The position numbers and the translations under genes were made by a program. From Trichomonas vaginalis G3 (Eukaryota > Parabasalia > Trichomonadida > Trichomonadidae), in assembly GCF_026262505.1 (NCBI RefSeq), contig NC_067205.1:17918001-17982000 (forward strand): 64,000 bases of DNA. Reading direction: 5' to 3'. The notes beneath the pieces were generated by a model, which was not told the DNA's origin, did not search any database, and saw only the letters and a list, made by a program, of their open reading frames with translations. Position 1 is the stretch's first letter, and every line of letters begins with the position of its first letter. Shown piece by piece: positions 1 through 10,906 of the stretch.

Positions 1-338
1 GAATGAATCTTTTGAGAACTTTATGAGTTTTTACACCCGTAAAGAGGTCCTTCGAGGAAAGATAGTCCAGACTACATGAAGATGTGGGTTAACCAAAAAA
101 ATCCGATGGTTTCCCCATATTCATGTAGATCTTCGAAAAAATGAGCACCAAAAAAGCCAAAAAAATAGGCTTTTTATTGGATTTGTACACTAGATCAATA
201 ATCTATTTAGGATCTGACACTCTTTTTAGCCAGAGATATGAGGTCCTTTCTAGGAAAACGATCTATTCATCCATAAAAAAATGAATTATCGTTTTCCCCA
301 GAAATTACATGGGGAGTGGTAAAAGTAAAGCAAATCTG
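1..338. other. Unassigned flank, no gene seen
   Basis: AT-rich sequence with no open frame or recognised repeat that I would defend. A 66-codon frame begins at 309 but it runs straight into the adjacent foldback repeat and is not a credible gene. Confidence 0.4.
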
Positions 339-956
339 GGTATAACAATTATTTTTGGTTTTATATTTTTTTGGATCAAATCCATTTTAATAGAATTTAT
401 ATACTATTCATCTATTAGTAAACACTACCGTATATTATTTTTTAAGCTATCTTATTTTTTGAACTTTTATTCAAATCTTTGGTCGCAAGAAGAATTGCAT
501 GATAAATAAAAACATTTAATCAAAGTCAATTTTATTTTTCATATTCAAATGGACTGAGTGTTAACATTTAACATTTTTTGCTAATTGTCGTCAAAAATTA
601 GGCGTAAAGCAAAAATTAATATTTCATATGGTTTTATGATAGATAAGCATTATATTCCCACTCATTATATTCGTAAATTTTGAGGTTTATCCTTCGCTTT
701 TAAGATCATTGAATTTGATTTTTATATAAAATAGTTATATATTAGAAAATAATATGAGTTTATGTGATATTATTTTTCAGAAGATTTCATTCTATATGCC
801 TATGAAAAGTACTCTCAAAACTAACTTTTTCCTAATTATAATTAAATCTAGAATATTGTATTATGCTTAGTATTATTTCATTTTTCTCATTCAATTTAGA
901 ATTTACAAATGTCAAAAATTGAGAGCTGTCACTTTTGACGAATTTCTGTTTATTAC
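339..956 (+). mobile_element. Foldback family A, solo arm (copy A1)
   Basis: This stretch is a near-identical copy of sequence also found at 48,317-48,972, and in inverted form at 21,813-22,783 and 59,016-59,600. It starts inside the family's central spacer and ends with CTGTTTATTAC, the family terminus. Only one arm is present, so this is a partial or solo copy. It contains no credible ORF. The terminus abuts the coding frame of the gene at 957-1925 and supplies that frame's stop codon, so the repeat appears to have truncated the gene. No target duplication can be checked because the other end is missing. Confidence 0.75.
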
Positions 957-1925
957 AAAAGTGCCATTTCCAGAATGAATTTGAATTGTATTACCAATAA
1001 TCATGCAGTATATTAAAGTTATGGTATCCGTATTATATACTGTTCCAAATAAAAAACCATTTTCTACAAAATTATCCACAAAATAGCAATAATTAAAACA
1101 AGTATTTGCATTATTAGATCTAATAAGCCCTAAATTTCCTGCCTCACTTTCTGTTGCACTATTATTCCTAAAAATCACATATGAGTAATTTGCCGAGCAT
1201 TGGTTTTGACCGCATAATTTCAGTTTTCCACAATTATTAGTAACAATAGAAAATTTGACACTAACATTTGTACTTTCTCGAAAGTAAAGCGCTGATTGAT
1301 TGACGGCATAATTTTTGGTGATATTATTCTCAGAAAAAATGATATTTCCGCATTGTGCTCCCAATCCATCCGATCCTTGTATTATCCCTTGATTATTATT
1401 TGTAATTGACATTTGGCTATAATAATGAATTCCATTTTGGTTAGTTTTAATAAATGAAAAAATTGAATTTGCTTCTGGGCCAGCGCAAGTTCCCTTTCCA
1501 CAAATCTTTAATAAGGCACAATCTTTGCTATATATTCTTATGGCAGAATTGATTCTGCCAGATGAAACATTTGTAATTGTGCACGATGAAATAAGTGATC
1601 TAAATTGTCTATTATTATTACTTGAAAAATCATTCTCTATTATGTCAATAATATAAGAGGAAAAGTTTTCAAAGATCACATTTTCTAAATAAAAATTAGA
1701 GCAATTAAAATTATATGGTTTGCTGTTAGTAGAAATGTTATTATTGTCTTCACCATATATATGATTCCATTCCGAATCATGATTGGCAATTGTTAGTTGC
1801 AATAAGGATATCAAACCGAAAGATTGTCCGCAAATGTGACATATTCTAATGAATTGAAAAAGTTTCTGCAAATTTTTAATCATGTTTAAAATAATTGCAT
1901 TTTTGATAGATTCAATATTACCCAA
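957..1925 (-). pseudogene. Beta-helix-like surface protein fragment, 3' truncated
   Basis: An open frame of 337 codons (912-1925) whose last codons lie in the adjacent repeat. The protein is rich in Asn and Ser with short repeated strand-turn motifs such as CGNIIFSENNITKN and FRNNSATESEAG, and Cys-bearing turns (LKICGKGTCAG, LKLCGQNQCSA). This resembles right-handed beta-helix/polymorphic-membrane-protein-like surface proteins common in trichomonads. I see no signal peptide at the predicted start and the first 40 residues look unlike the rest, so the 5' end may be damaged too. The frame is cut by repeat copy A1 at 956. No membrane anchor remains. Family identity is inference from composition and repeat periodicity only. 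Confidence 0.5.
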
Positions 1926-2526
1926 TTAATAATTGAATATGACATATAATACGTTACATTTTTTAAAGGAGATTAATATCTATTGTATTTCTAATAAACA
2001 CATAAAATTCTATTAAGTTTTAAGCCTCTATTCAAATAACGTTTTTGAAAATTATTGAGACTATTTATCAAATATTTGATAGCGGTCATTTTTTGAATAA
2101 TAATTAGAATATAATTACGAAGATATTTTTCAAAAACAAAAATTATCTAACATACAATTTTCAATGTTTATTAAACCTTTCTAAAAATGAATAAATATTG
2201 TGTGTGTATGTGAGCACGTTATAAAATTAATCATCATGATTAAAATTTCGGAGAAAAAAGTCATTATTTATAAACGAGATAATATAGAACATTAAAGTAA
2301 TAGATGATGAAATCTTATTCAATGGTCTCAATTTTACGAGACCATTGAATAAATAAATAGGTTGACTTTAATTGAATCGGAACCGAAATAAATAGTTTAC
2401 TTTAAATGATCTCGTAATATTTGTTTTAATCATGTCAGACACTATAATAAATAATGATCTATTTAGAAGTTGTTAGAAAATATACTATAGAAGAAAACCT
2501 TAATTATTACTAATTTTTTTGGAATA
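1926..2526. other. Intergenic, one isolated hairpin
   Basis: No gene is seen. A perfect 15-bp stem with an 8-nt loop occurs at 2,315-2,352 (TTATTCAATGGTCTC and its complement). Nothing links it to the neighbouring elements. Confidence 0.5.
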
Positions 2527-2637
2527 TTAAGGGTGCACCCGTATGTACGTTTATTTGAGAGGAGGATTACCCTCTCAATTTTGAGGGATTCGTTAGTTTA
2601 TTTTCTCGATGAATATGCAATAAAATTTGATTTTTAC

Positions 2638-3372
2638 CTTATCAATATACTTCATATAATATACACATGTTCATGTAAAAACTTTTTTCCAAAATCCTCA
2701 GGAATTAAGGGATTTTTGAATTTTAATAGGGTTGTTAGATTCCCGACGATAGGTGTCTTGGAAGATTTGCCTGGTGTCATCATAGTATAGATCCGTATTT
2801 TTCCCAAGTGAGCGGGGTATCTCTAATCCCAGCCCTATCGTCCTCCCAGTGTCAGTTTTTAATATAAAATCCAAAATTTTTTTAAAAATAAAAATTTCGA
2901 GAAATTTTTAAAGTTTTTTTTTTCTTTGATTTCAATAATACAAAATAAATTTGGGAGTAAAAAGACACTATTTAATGAAATTCATATGAGTGAATGTGGA
3001 TAAATACTCTCAAAACATACAATTTATATATTTTTTCTTTATGTTATCAACTAATTAGTGATAATTTTTTTTGAATCAAATTTTTTTTTCATTAAAAACA
3101 TAATATATAACGCAATAATGATGTACACATACGTATCTACACATCAAAATATAAAGTTTGTTTTGGTCTGGGCATCCCAACCAAAAATTCTTAAAAAATT
3201 GAATAAAATTGAATACTTGGGGCTGGGATACCCAGCCCGAAACCGAATTGAATTTTTTGAATTAAAGAATATATTTACGTATTTATAATATATATGTGAT
3301 GTTTATAAAAAATACTAAATTTTTGTAAAAAAAATTCAATTTATTCAAAACGTACATTAAGTGATCACTTCA
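2638..3372. other. Subterminal non-coding part of hAT element
   Basis: No gene is seen. It holds GC-rich hairpins in an AT-rich background, for example 3,219-3,238 with arms GGGCTGGG and CCCAGCCC, and 3,160-3,186 with TTGG...TGGG pairing to CCCA...CCAA. These may be subterminal transposase-binding or folding sites. Confidence 0.45.
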
Positions 3373-4280
3373 TTAGTAGGATCAGCGATCCTACTAAATG
3401 GTGAGAATGCCACTAGATAAAAAGGGAGTCCTTGGAGCTCTTGATCTCTTGTCAGTAGAGTCCATAATGAGGCATGGCATCTACTGATTAGAGATCAGAG
3501 CAATCCTACCTTACCTTCAGGAGCTACAAAGCTCCTAATCGTTACGAGAGGGAGCCTTGGAGCTCCTGAAGCTCATCAGCAGAGGCTATTTACCATTTGG
3601 GCCTCTTCTGATGAAAGATGCGAAGCTCTTCTACGAACCAGGAGCTCCAAAGCTCCTAATCCTTACGAAAGGGAGCTTTGGAGCTCCTGAGTCTTCATCA
3701 ACAGAGTCCCAGATGGTAAATGTCCTATGCTGATGAAAGATGCGAAGCACATCTTCGAACCAGGAGCTTCAAAGCTCCCATTCCTTACGAAAGGGAGCTC
3801 TGGAGCTTCTGAAACTCCTTTTATTATCAGATAGGACAGTTTTCTTCTGAGGCTTCTCATCAAATCTAAGACTTCAGAAGAAAGCTGTCCTATCCGTGTA
3901 TACTTACATTCTAATTGACTACAAGTGTACAACTTTAAGGCAGAGATTATCCGAGGCCTCTCATCAAATGAGGGACCTCGGATAATCTCTGCCTTAAGTA
4001 GTCAAATAACTTTTCTGACTATTCAGGAACAAGAGAACAAGAGTTGGAATACTTTAAGGCAAGGTTCTTCCGAAATCTCTCATCGAATGAGAGACTTCAG
4101 AAGGACCTTGCCAAATCCTTGAACACTGATATCCTTGGAACTGAGCTAGGACCAAGAAGAAGTAGTGTACTATAGCTCACGATGGTAATCTCGGAATTAC
4201 TTATATTGCCACATGCACAATATCTATTCAGCCAGACTCCTATATACAAGAAGTCAGGCTGAATAGATATTGTGCATATG
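3373..4280. repeat. Array of long consecutive hairpins inside the hAT element
   Basis: About ten inverted repeats follow one another, most with 15-25-bp arms and loops of 3-25 nt: 3,373-3,397; 3,440-3,507; 3,517-3,571; 3,572-3,612; 3,640-3,691; 3,700-3,740; 3,760-3,811; 3,829-3,897; 3,940-3,998; 4,050-4,113; 4,213-4,278. Some are related (several carry arms like AGGAGCTCCAAAGCTCC), others are unique, for example the pair built on CTTTAAGGCAGAGATTATCC and on CTTTAAGGCAAGGTTCTTCC. The small ORFs called in this stretch are by-products of the repeats. Function unknown. Confidence 0.85.
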
Positions 4281-4692
4281 GTTTGCAGAACTCTAATAAC
4301 ACATAAAATTTTGTTATCCCAAAAAGGTGACATTTTGGGTGTATCGTCCATCCCAGGGATGCAAAAATCACATCACCTTGTATCTATAATCATAGTGTCT
4401 TTAAATCAAAAATTTTATTTTGGAGTTAGTTTTATTGATTTTTCAATAAAAAACATTTCTAAAACAAGAAAATAAAACGATAAAATATTTATATTTTATA
4501 TAAGGATCTTATATATTTAAAATAAATATCATTTTATTTTTTTCATTGGTGTCTGTCAAACCATAATACACTATTCAAAAATTCAATGTGTCTTGCGGTT
4601 TCAAAAGACACATTCAAATTGAACGATAGCACAGACACTATTGAATTTTACCCATTTTATTTAGTTTTTACCCTTTTTATTTTTAAGAATTA

Positions 4693-6884
4693 ATGACTGA
4701 AACACAAGATGAATATGAATCCAAATTTGAGGGATGGATTGATTGCAAACTTCCTCCCAAAAATATCCCTCGAAAAGTACCTCCCTTACCAAAATTCGAG
4801 GATACTAAATTCTCAACTAATAATAAATGTCGAGTATGTTTCAATATTGCTTATCTTCCAGATACAAGCGAAAAATCGAAAGAACGAAAAAGACTTTATT
4901 GTTATTGTTTAGCGATACATTACAATTTACTAACAAAAACATATATGCGCTGCATTTATCATCGAAAACCATCAGAATTTGATGAAGATCATCAGCATAT
5001 ATATCAAATACAATGTGAAAATAATCCATATACGAGAAGAGATTTAATAAAACAAGATAGAAAATTACTTTATGTTGTAAAATTTGTTGTGGATACCAAC
5101 ATGTCAATCAATATGGCCGCTTCAGGTGTACTAGAAGATTTCGCCCGACATGTCTACTCCACCTTCAAGGGAGTAATCAATTTTCAACTCAAGATCCCAT
5201 ATAGAAGAGACGAGATAAGGGATGGAATCATTACATTAGCCGACTTGGTAGCTCCAAAAATACACGTTGAGCTTGACAAGATGGGCTACTATTCGATAAC
5301 AATTGATGCGGCATCACACGGAAGCCGGCATGGCTTTTTTGTGATGGCTAGCAATCCAGCAAAAATGAAGAACCATATCTTCATTGATACTATGATCGCT
5401 GATGGTTGGAATGCCAGGGATTACAATAATTTCTTTGAATGTTTTACCTTCCCAAAGGATTTCCTTTCTGCAATTGTTGCCGATGGATGCCCCGCCCAAG
5501 TTAAAGGGCTGTGCCACTGGAGGAGATGCGGAGCACTATATCCGGGTCTTCAAACCGTTTATATCCGATGTGTTGCGCATCTCCTCAACTTAGTGGTGAA
5601 GCATACGGCAGACAATTGTGCAGCTTTCGCAATGCAAATTAATTATTGCAAAGCGATAAGCAAGGAGTTATCGAAGCCGGACACGAGAAGGGCATTGAAT
5701 ATGAGGGTTATTCATGTTCCGGATCATCGCTGGATGTTTTTCTGGGATCTTCTGAAGTGGATAAAAGAAAAACACCCTAAAATTTATGAATTGTTCAATA
5801 TGGATGATCCACCGGAATCTGTTCAGATCTTAAGGGATATGGGAATTGATTTCAAGGATGGACTTCCACAATGGTTGTTAAATTTCGAAGAGATTCTTTT
5901 ACCAATCAAGAAACTCTTGAATTATGCAGAGAGTGACGTTGGCTGCTTCTGCTACATCTATCCAATGTTTCAATCGACGATTGAGCAGTTGACCGGAATT
6001 GCAAATCGTCCTGAATTATCAAGTTCGTCAAAGCGCATTGCAGATGCATTAATCGCCAACATGAATGAAGTTTTTGACAAACAGGGCAACTACGCTTTGA
6101 TGAAATTTGCCTTTGGTCTAACTCCATGGGGCCGGTCAGTCATCCGCGCAGAATTGAACATGCATACTGAGTACAAGCCAGACGTTTCACTCTTCTTCCA
6201 AGAACCAATACCTATCAATGCTGAACTTGAAATCCCTCCAAGGAGCTACACCCCTGATCATTTGGATGAAGTGGCAGAGGATCAATTGGACAGAAATCTA
6301 GATATAGAAGAGCCCGAGATTGAGAACGAAGCAATTGAAGGTGATGGCCAAGTAGATGCAGAAGACATTGCTCAGGATGAAGAAGTTGAAGAGAATGAAC
6401 CAAGGAGGAGACTAGGCAGGAACCTTGGTGAATGGGCGTCTCTGTCAATGCAAGAAGTGGAAGAGTACAGCTTCAACGATTTTATGATCGAGATGCTTTC
6501 GAGACGTGCAGAAGCAGAAGCGAGGTTCTACAAGAGAAGTTCGGCCAAGAGAACATAGCTAATGAGTACAAGAAAGCTCTTTCCAACTTTATACATATGA
6601 ATGAGAGTGAAATCAGGAACAACACCGACCTCACCTGCTTGGATCAAAGGTTTTGGGTAGCATGTGATGCAAATTTCAAGGCATTGAAAGAGATTGCCTT
6701 AAAATTCATGTCTATTGCTGCAACCGAAGCTGATGTGGAAAGAATGATTTCAATTGTGCGGAACCTGCGTAATAGGTTTAATCAAAACGCACGTGAAGAT
6801 CTAATAAAGTGTAGAATCCTATTGAAGCTTTTCATGACAAATGAAATCCTGAAAAAGATATTTCCAGATCTGACTGATCTTTAA
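4693..6884 (+). pseudogene. hAT-family transposase, one frameshift
   Basis: The first frame (4,693-6,558) carries an N-terminal Cys/His-rich region, then the RNase H-like hAT core: TIDAASH (first Asp), VADGCPAQVKGLC, the CVAHLLNLVVKH motif and a DHRWMFFWDLL Arg-Trp motif. The C-terminal hAT dimerisation signature (ATEADVERMISIVRNL) lies in another frame (open 6,432-6,884). The protein must change frame near 6,526-6,540, so the copy is inactive unless this is a sequencing error. The start at 4,693 is the first ATG after a T-rich leader. The transposase would cut the 110-bp TIRs of the surrounding element. An acidic stretch (IEEPEIENE...) sits before the break. Confidence 0.85.
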
Positions 6885-7180
6885 CTTGCCGTAGCTCCTT
6901 GATGCTGTAGCTCCATGCTGCAGCTTGACCTACTGTAGCCCCTTGATGCTGCTTGATTGTAGATGTTGGCCTTGAATGATGCCGCTTGACCTGCCGTAGC
7001 TCCTTGCTGCCGTAGTTCGTTGCTGCCGTAGCTCCTTGCTGCTGCTTGATCGTAGATGTTGCCCTTGAATGCTGCCGCTTGATTGTAGATGTTGCCCTTG
7101 AATGCTGCCGCTTGACCGTAGATGTTGGCTATGAATGTTATCGCTTCAACCGCTAGCTCCTAACTGCCTCCAAACAGCCG
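6885..7180. repeat. GC-richer degenerate tandem repeat downstream of the transposase
   Basis: Iterations of GCCGTAGCTCCTTG, TGCTGCCGCTTGA and TTGTAGATGTTGCCCTTG of varying order, starting a few bases after the transposase stop. It is noticeably richer in G and C than its surroundings. No ORF. It may be 3' UTR or a subterminal repeat of the hAT element. Confidence 0.6.
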
Positions 7181-7383
7181 TTTTGCTATGACCTCAATCA
7201 CTTTTATTTATTATTTTAAATATTATTTAATTTTATTATTTGAATAGGCCAACTTATTTTTAACAACCCTAGTAAAAATCAAATTTTATTGCATATTCAT
7301 CGAGAAAATAAACTAACGAATCCCTCAAAATTGAGAGGGTAATCCTCCTCTCAAATAAACGTACATACGGGTGCACCCTTAAA

Positions 7384-7758
7384 AATTTGAATACTCTGAT
7401 GCAATCGAAGAAACAAAAATCATATCTAGATAATTACATTTTCACAACATTTTTGAGTCACGCCACACCCCTATTGAAAGTCGGAAAAGTGCCAGTAGAC
7501 TTTCTATTTTTTAAATTGACACACATTAAATATCCGATATTGAAATCCCTTCTCTTAATCATAACAAAAACAATTGGGATTTAATGTATATAATTCGAAT
7601 GAACATATGAACTGTTCACTTTTGGAAAAGTAAATTACGAATAAATTAGGATATGAATATGTTTAGTAAAATTAAAGAGAAAAATTGAGAATAAGAGAAA
7701 TAATAAGGATTGAGTTTATGAGAACAGATGTTGATGCGTTCAAGAAGAGTGATTTTGA
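7384..7758. other. Gap between hAT element and surface-protein gene
   Basis: No gene is seen beyond a 65-codon frame (7,387-7,584) without recognisable features. A short frame starting at 7,718 (MRTDVDAFKKSDFE) ends after about 24 codons and may be remnant 5' coding sequence of the surface-protein gene, which lacks a signal peptide at its first good ATG. Confidence 0.4.
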
Positions 7759-8952
7759 ATGCACCATCACCAAGATGACCATTGCTCATTAGTTAAAAGC
7801 AAACTTTTCTTATTAGAAGATATCACATTCAATCTGAATATTTCAGGTCAACGATCAGGATATATCGAATTGATAATTGATGACTCAGATATCATCGAAA
7901 CTCATGAAAGATTCGATTTTAGAAATAATGGAATTATTACACAGACTTTATCAACAAATATGAAAGCAATTTTTTCGAAGTATAGTATTGATTTATCAGA
8001 TATCGACAGTGAAAAAATGCAACAACTTATTGAAAATGAAAGAGGACAACACAAAATAAAAATATACCTCATTGATGAAGATGGTATCAAATCAAATGAA
8101 TATGAATTCAATTTTACCTTATTATGTTCATTCAAACCACGTATATATGAATTTTATCGTAGGTCTTCTCCATGGAATTTAGGATCTTCTGCAGAGTTTT
8201 TATTAAATTTCGACATAAAATACATAGCTGGTCCTATTTCAATTTACACTTCTTGGGATGAATCACCAAAAAGATTTAATATAAAAGCAAATAGTAGGGG
8301 TATGTATTTTTATATTGAAGCTCCAGATATACCAGGTGAACATATATTAACAGTTTTTCTAATGGATGAAAATGGTGTGAAATCGGATTCAAGAACAGAT
8401 ATTGAACAATTTAATGATGACCCAAGAGTTTATGATACAGCACCTAGCATAGATATAGCTGATAGTCCAGATTTCGTTATCGAATGCAATGTAACAGGAT
8501 TAGATCCTGGAAAAGAATATTATATTGGTTTAAAACCGAACAACAAAACAGGTGAAGTTCAATATTTCACTGCAAATTCTAAGAGTGAATTTGTAATCGC
8601 TTCAATCAATGCTCACTGTGATTCTGATAATCAAAAATATGAAGTTTATATTGGAGAAAAAGATGGAACAGCATATGATCATATAACAAAGGAAGTTCAT
8701 GTTGCAAAATCTTATAAACTCTTCAATCCACAAATTTTCGAGATGAAAACGGAATTCATGAAAGGAGAAGTATATTATATCCCATACATCACTGGTATCT
8801 GGTGTAGTTTTAAATGTTATTTCAATGATACAATTTTGGGCATTGGGAATTTTGATTTTTATTATTCATCTAAACCAGATTATTATATTGCACGTTTAGA
8901 TATTCCTTATACGTATGCCGGCCCATACCGCGTTTCGATGGTTTTCGAATAT
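7759..8952 (+). pseudogene. Giant Ig-like-repeat surface protein, part 1 of 3
   Basis: The open frame 7,759-9,039 is native up to the hAT insertion at 8,953. It consists of beta-rich repeats of roughly 90-100 residues, each ending in a signature such as LIDEDGIKSNEYEFN or LMDENGVKSDSR, the same signature seen in parts 2 and 3 (VDDKGIKSDEISFN, LVDEFGLQSEQITKSF). These look like tandem Ig/fibronectin-like extracellular domains with many NxS/T sites. The ATG at 7,759 (MHHHQDDHC) gives no signal peptide, so the true 5' end is missing or shifted. Subtracting the hAT element and one copy of its duplication joins this frame to part 2 without a shift. Confidence 0.7.
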
Positions 8953-10898
8953 AGGGATGCGTTAAACACGCCATTTGACCGGGCGTACATTTTTTTTGTT
9001 CGCCCAAAAATTTCGCCATTTGAGAAATTCAAAAATTAAAAATAAAATTTTAATCTTGATTTTTTATTTTCGTGATTTTTTTGAAACTTACATAAGCGAT
9101 GAAATACTTTTTTTAAGTAATCGTTTATTATATATAAATATATCTTAATAAATTTAATTCCTTAAGGTAGAGCGTGTTCAAATTTAAAATCTCATACAAT
9201 ATTTTCTTAATGGCGTATTTTTCTGAGGTCGCCCAAATAAAGGCAAATTCAAAATTGAGAACTCCAAGGCGTATGGTGAGTATTCAAAATGTACGCCACT
9301 TACAAAATATTGAATGTGGATTATCAATTTTTTGGCGTGTTCAATTTCAAATTTTGATATTTATGTTTATTTTATTCAGTATAATGCTAAGAATTAAAAT
9401 ATAAAATTCATAGAATTTTTTCTTTTAAAATATTTTACATTTTTATTAGACCACTCCTAGACTAGTCATCAGGTTATCCTCAGATCATCCTCAGACTACT
9501 CCTTATCAGATTACTCATCATCCTCAGACTACTCCTTAGACCCCTCCTCATCAGACTACTCCTCAGATCTTCCTCATAAGACTCCTCCTCAGATCTTCCT
9601 CCTGAGACTACTCTTCAGACTACTCCTTAGAGTCCTCCTCATCAGACTAGTCCTGAGACTAGTCCTCAGACTACTCCTGAAACTACTCCTCAGATTATCC
9701 GCAGACTCCTCCTCAGATTATCCTCAAACTACTCCTCAGTCTAATCCTCAGACTCCTCCTCAGATTATGCTCAGATTATCCTCAGACTCCTCCTCAGATT
9801 ATCCTCAGACTACTCAGATTATCCTCAAACTCCTCAGACTACTCCTCGGTCTAATCCTCAGACTACTCCTCGGTCTAATCCTCAGACTACTCCTCAGATT
9901 ATCCTCAGACTCCTCCTCAGATTATCCTCAGACTCCTCCTCAGATTATCCTCAGACTCCTCCTCAGATTATCCTCAAACTCCTCCTCAGATTATCCTCAA
10001 ACTCCTCAGACTACTCCTCGGTCTAATCCTCAGACTCCTCCTCAGATTATCCTCAAACTCCTCCTCAGATTATCCTCAGACTCCTCCTCAGATTATCCTC
10101 AAACTCCTCCTCAGATTATCCTCAAACTCCTCCTCAGATTATCCTCAGACTCCTCTTCAGATTATCCTCAAACTCCTCAGATTATCCTCAGACTCCTCCT
10201 CAGATTATCCTCAAACTCCTCAGACTACTCCTCAAACTCCTCAAATTATCCTCAGACAACTCCTGAAACTACTCCTCAGACAACTCCTCAGATTATCCTC
10301 AAACTCCTCAGACTACTCCTCAAATTATCCTCAAACTCCTCAGACTACTCCTCAAACTCCTCAAATTATCCTCAAACTCCTCAGACTACTCCTCAAACTC
10401 CTCAGACTATTCCTCAAACTCCTCAAATTATCCTCAAACTCCTCAGATTATCCTCAAACTCCTCAGACTACTCCTCAACCTCCTCAGATTATCCTCAAAC
10501 TCCTCAGACTACTCCTCAAACTCCTCAGACTACTCCTCAAACTCCTCAGATTATCATCAAACTCCTCAAACTACTCCTCGGTCTAATCCTCAGACTCCTC
10601 CTCAGATTATCCTCAGATTATCACTTTACATATATATATATCGATAACTAAATAATTACTTATTATACTTTCTTTATTTTTTTTAATTTTAAAATAATAT
10701 TAATATATCTTTCTACGTTTAATGATGAGAAGAGAAAGAGGAGTAAAAAGAGGAAAGAGAAAAGAAAGAGAGAGAGAGAAAAAAAAGAGAAAGAAAGAAA
10801 AAAAAGGACGGCGATAATTTTGTATTGTTTTGTTATTCTGCCGAATGGCGTATTATTCTATTTTTAAACGGTCATGGCGTAAAATCGTCGCATCCCTA
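8953..10898. mobile_element. Non-autonomous hAT-like element with 8-bp duplication
   Basis: Flanked by an exact 8-bp duplication TCGAATAT (8,945-8,952 and 10,899-10,906). Termini are AGGGATGCG...CGCATCCCTA with partial extension of the inverted repeat (ACGCCAT...GACC inside both ends). It carries no transposase. Its bulk is a pyrimidine-rich minisatellite (9,450-10,625) and a purine tract (10,720-10,810). It sits inside the giant surface-protein gene. An 8-bp duplication and (T)AGGG-type termini are hAT hallmarks. Small ORFs such as 9,174-9,404 are not credible genes. Confidence 0.85.
9450..10625 (+). repeat. Pyrimidine-rich minisatellite cargo
   Basis: Over 1.1 kb of imperfect iterations of CCTCAGATTATCCTCAAACT and CCTCAGACTACTCCTC, with strong strand asymmetry (the plus strand is nearly free of G). 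It stays open as a 294-codon frame at 9,767-10,651 (SSDYPQTPQ-like repeats) only because the repeats contain no stops; I do not call this a gene. Confidence 0.85.
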
Positions 10899-10906
10899 TC
10901 GAATAT

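Larger units (their letters stand above)
2527..7383 (+). mobile_element. hAT-type DNA transposon with long inverted repeats
   Basis: Bounded by essentially perfect inverted repeats of about 110 bp: 2,527-2,637 and 7,271-7,383, starting TTAAGGGTGCACCC and reading outward-in through GAGAGGAGGATTACCCTCTC. Between them are a hAT transposase pseudogene (4,693-6,884), a hairpin array (3,373-4,280) and a GC-richer tandem repeat (6,885-7,180). hAT elements normally make 8-bp target duplications; I do not find a clear one here (flanks GAATATTA and TAAAAATT), so the insertion may be old or the flanks rearranged. Length, TIR design and transposase agree with a once-autonomous element. Confidence 0.85.

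Noticed and set aside
9767..10651. 294-codon open frame rich in Leu/Ser/Pro
   Set aside because: Product of a stop-free pyrimidine minisatellite; no start context and all period-matched frames look alike.
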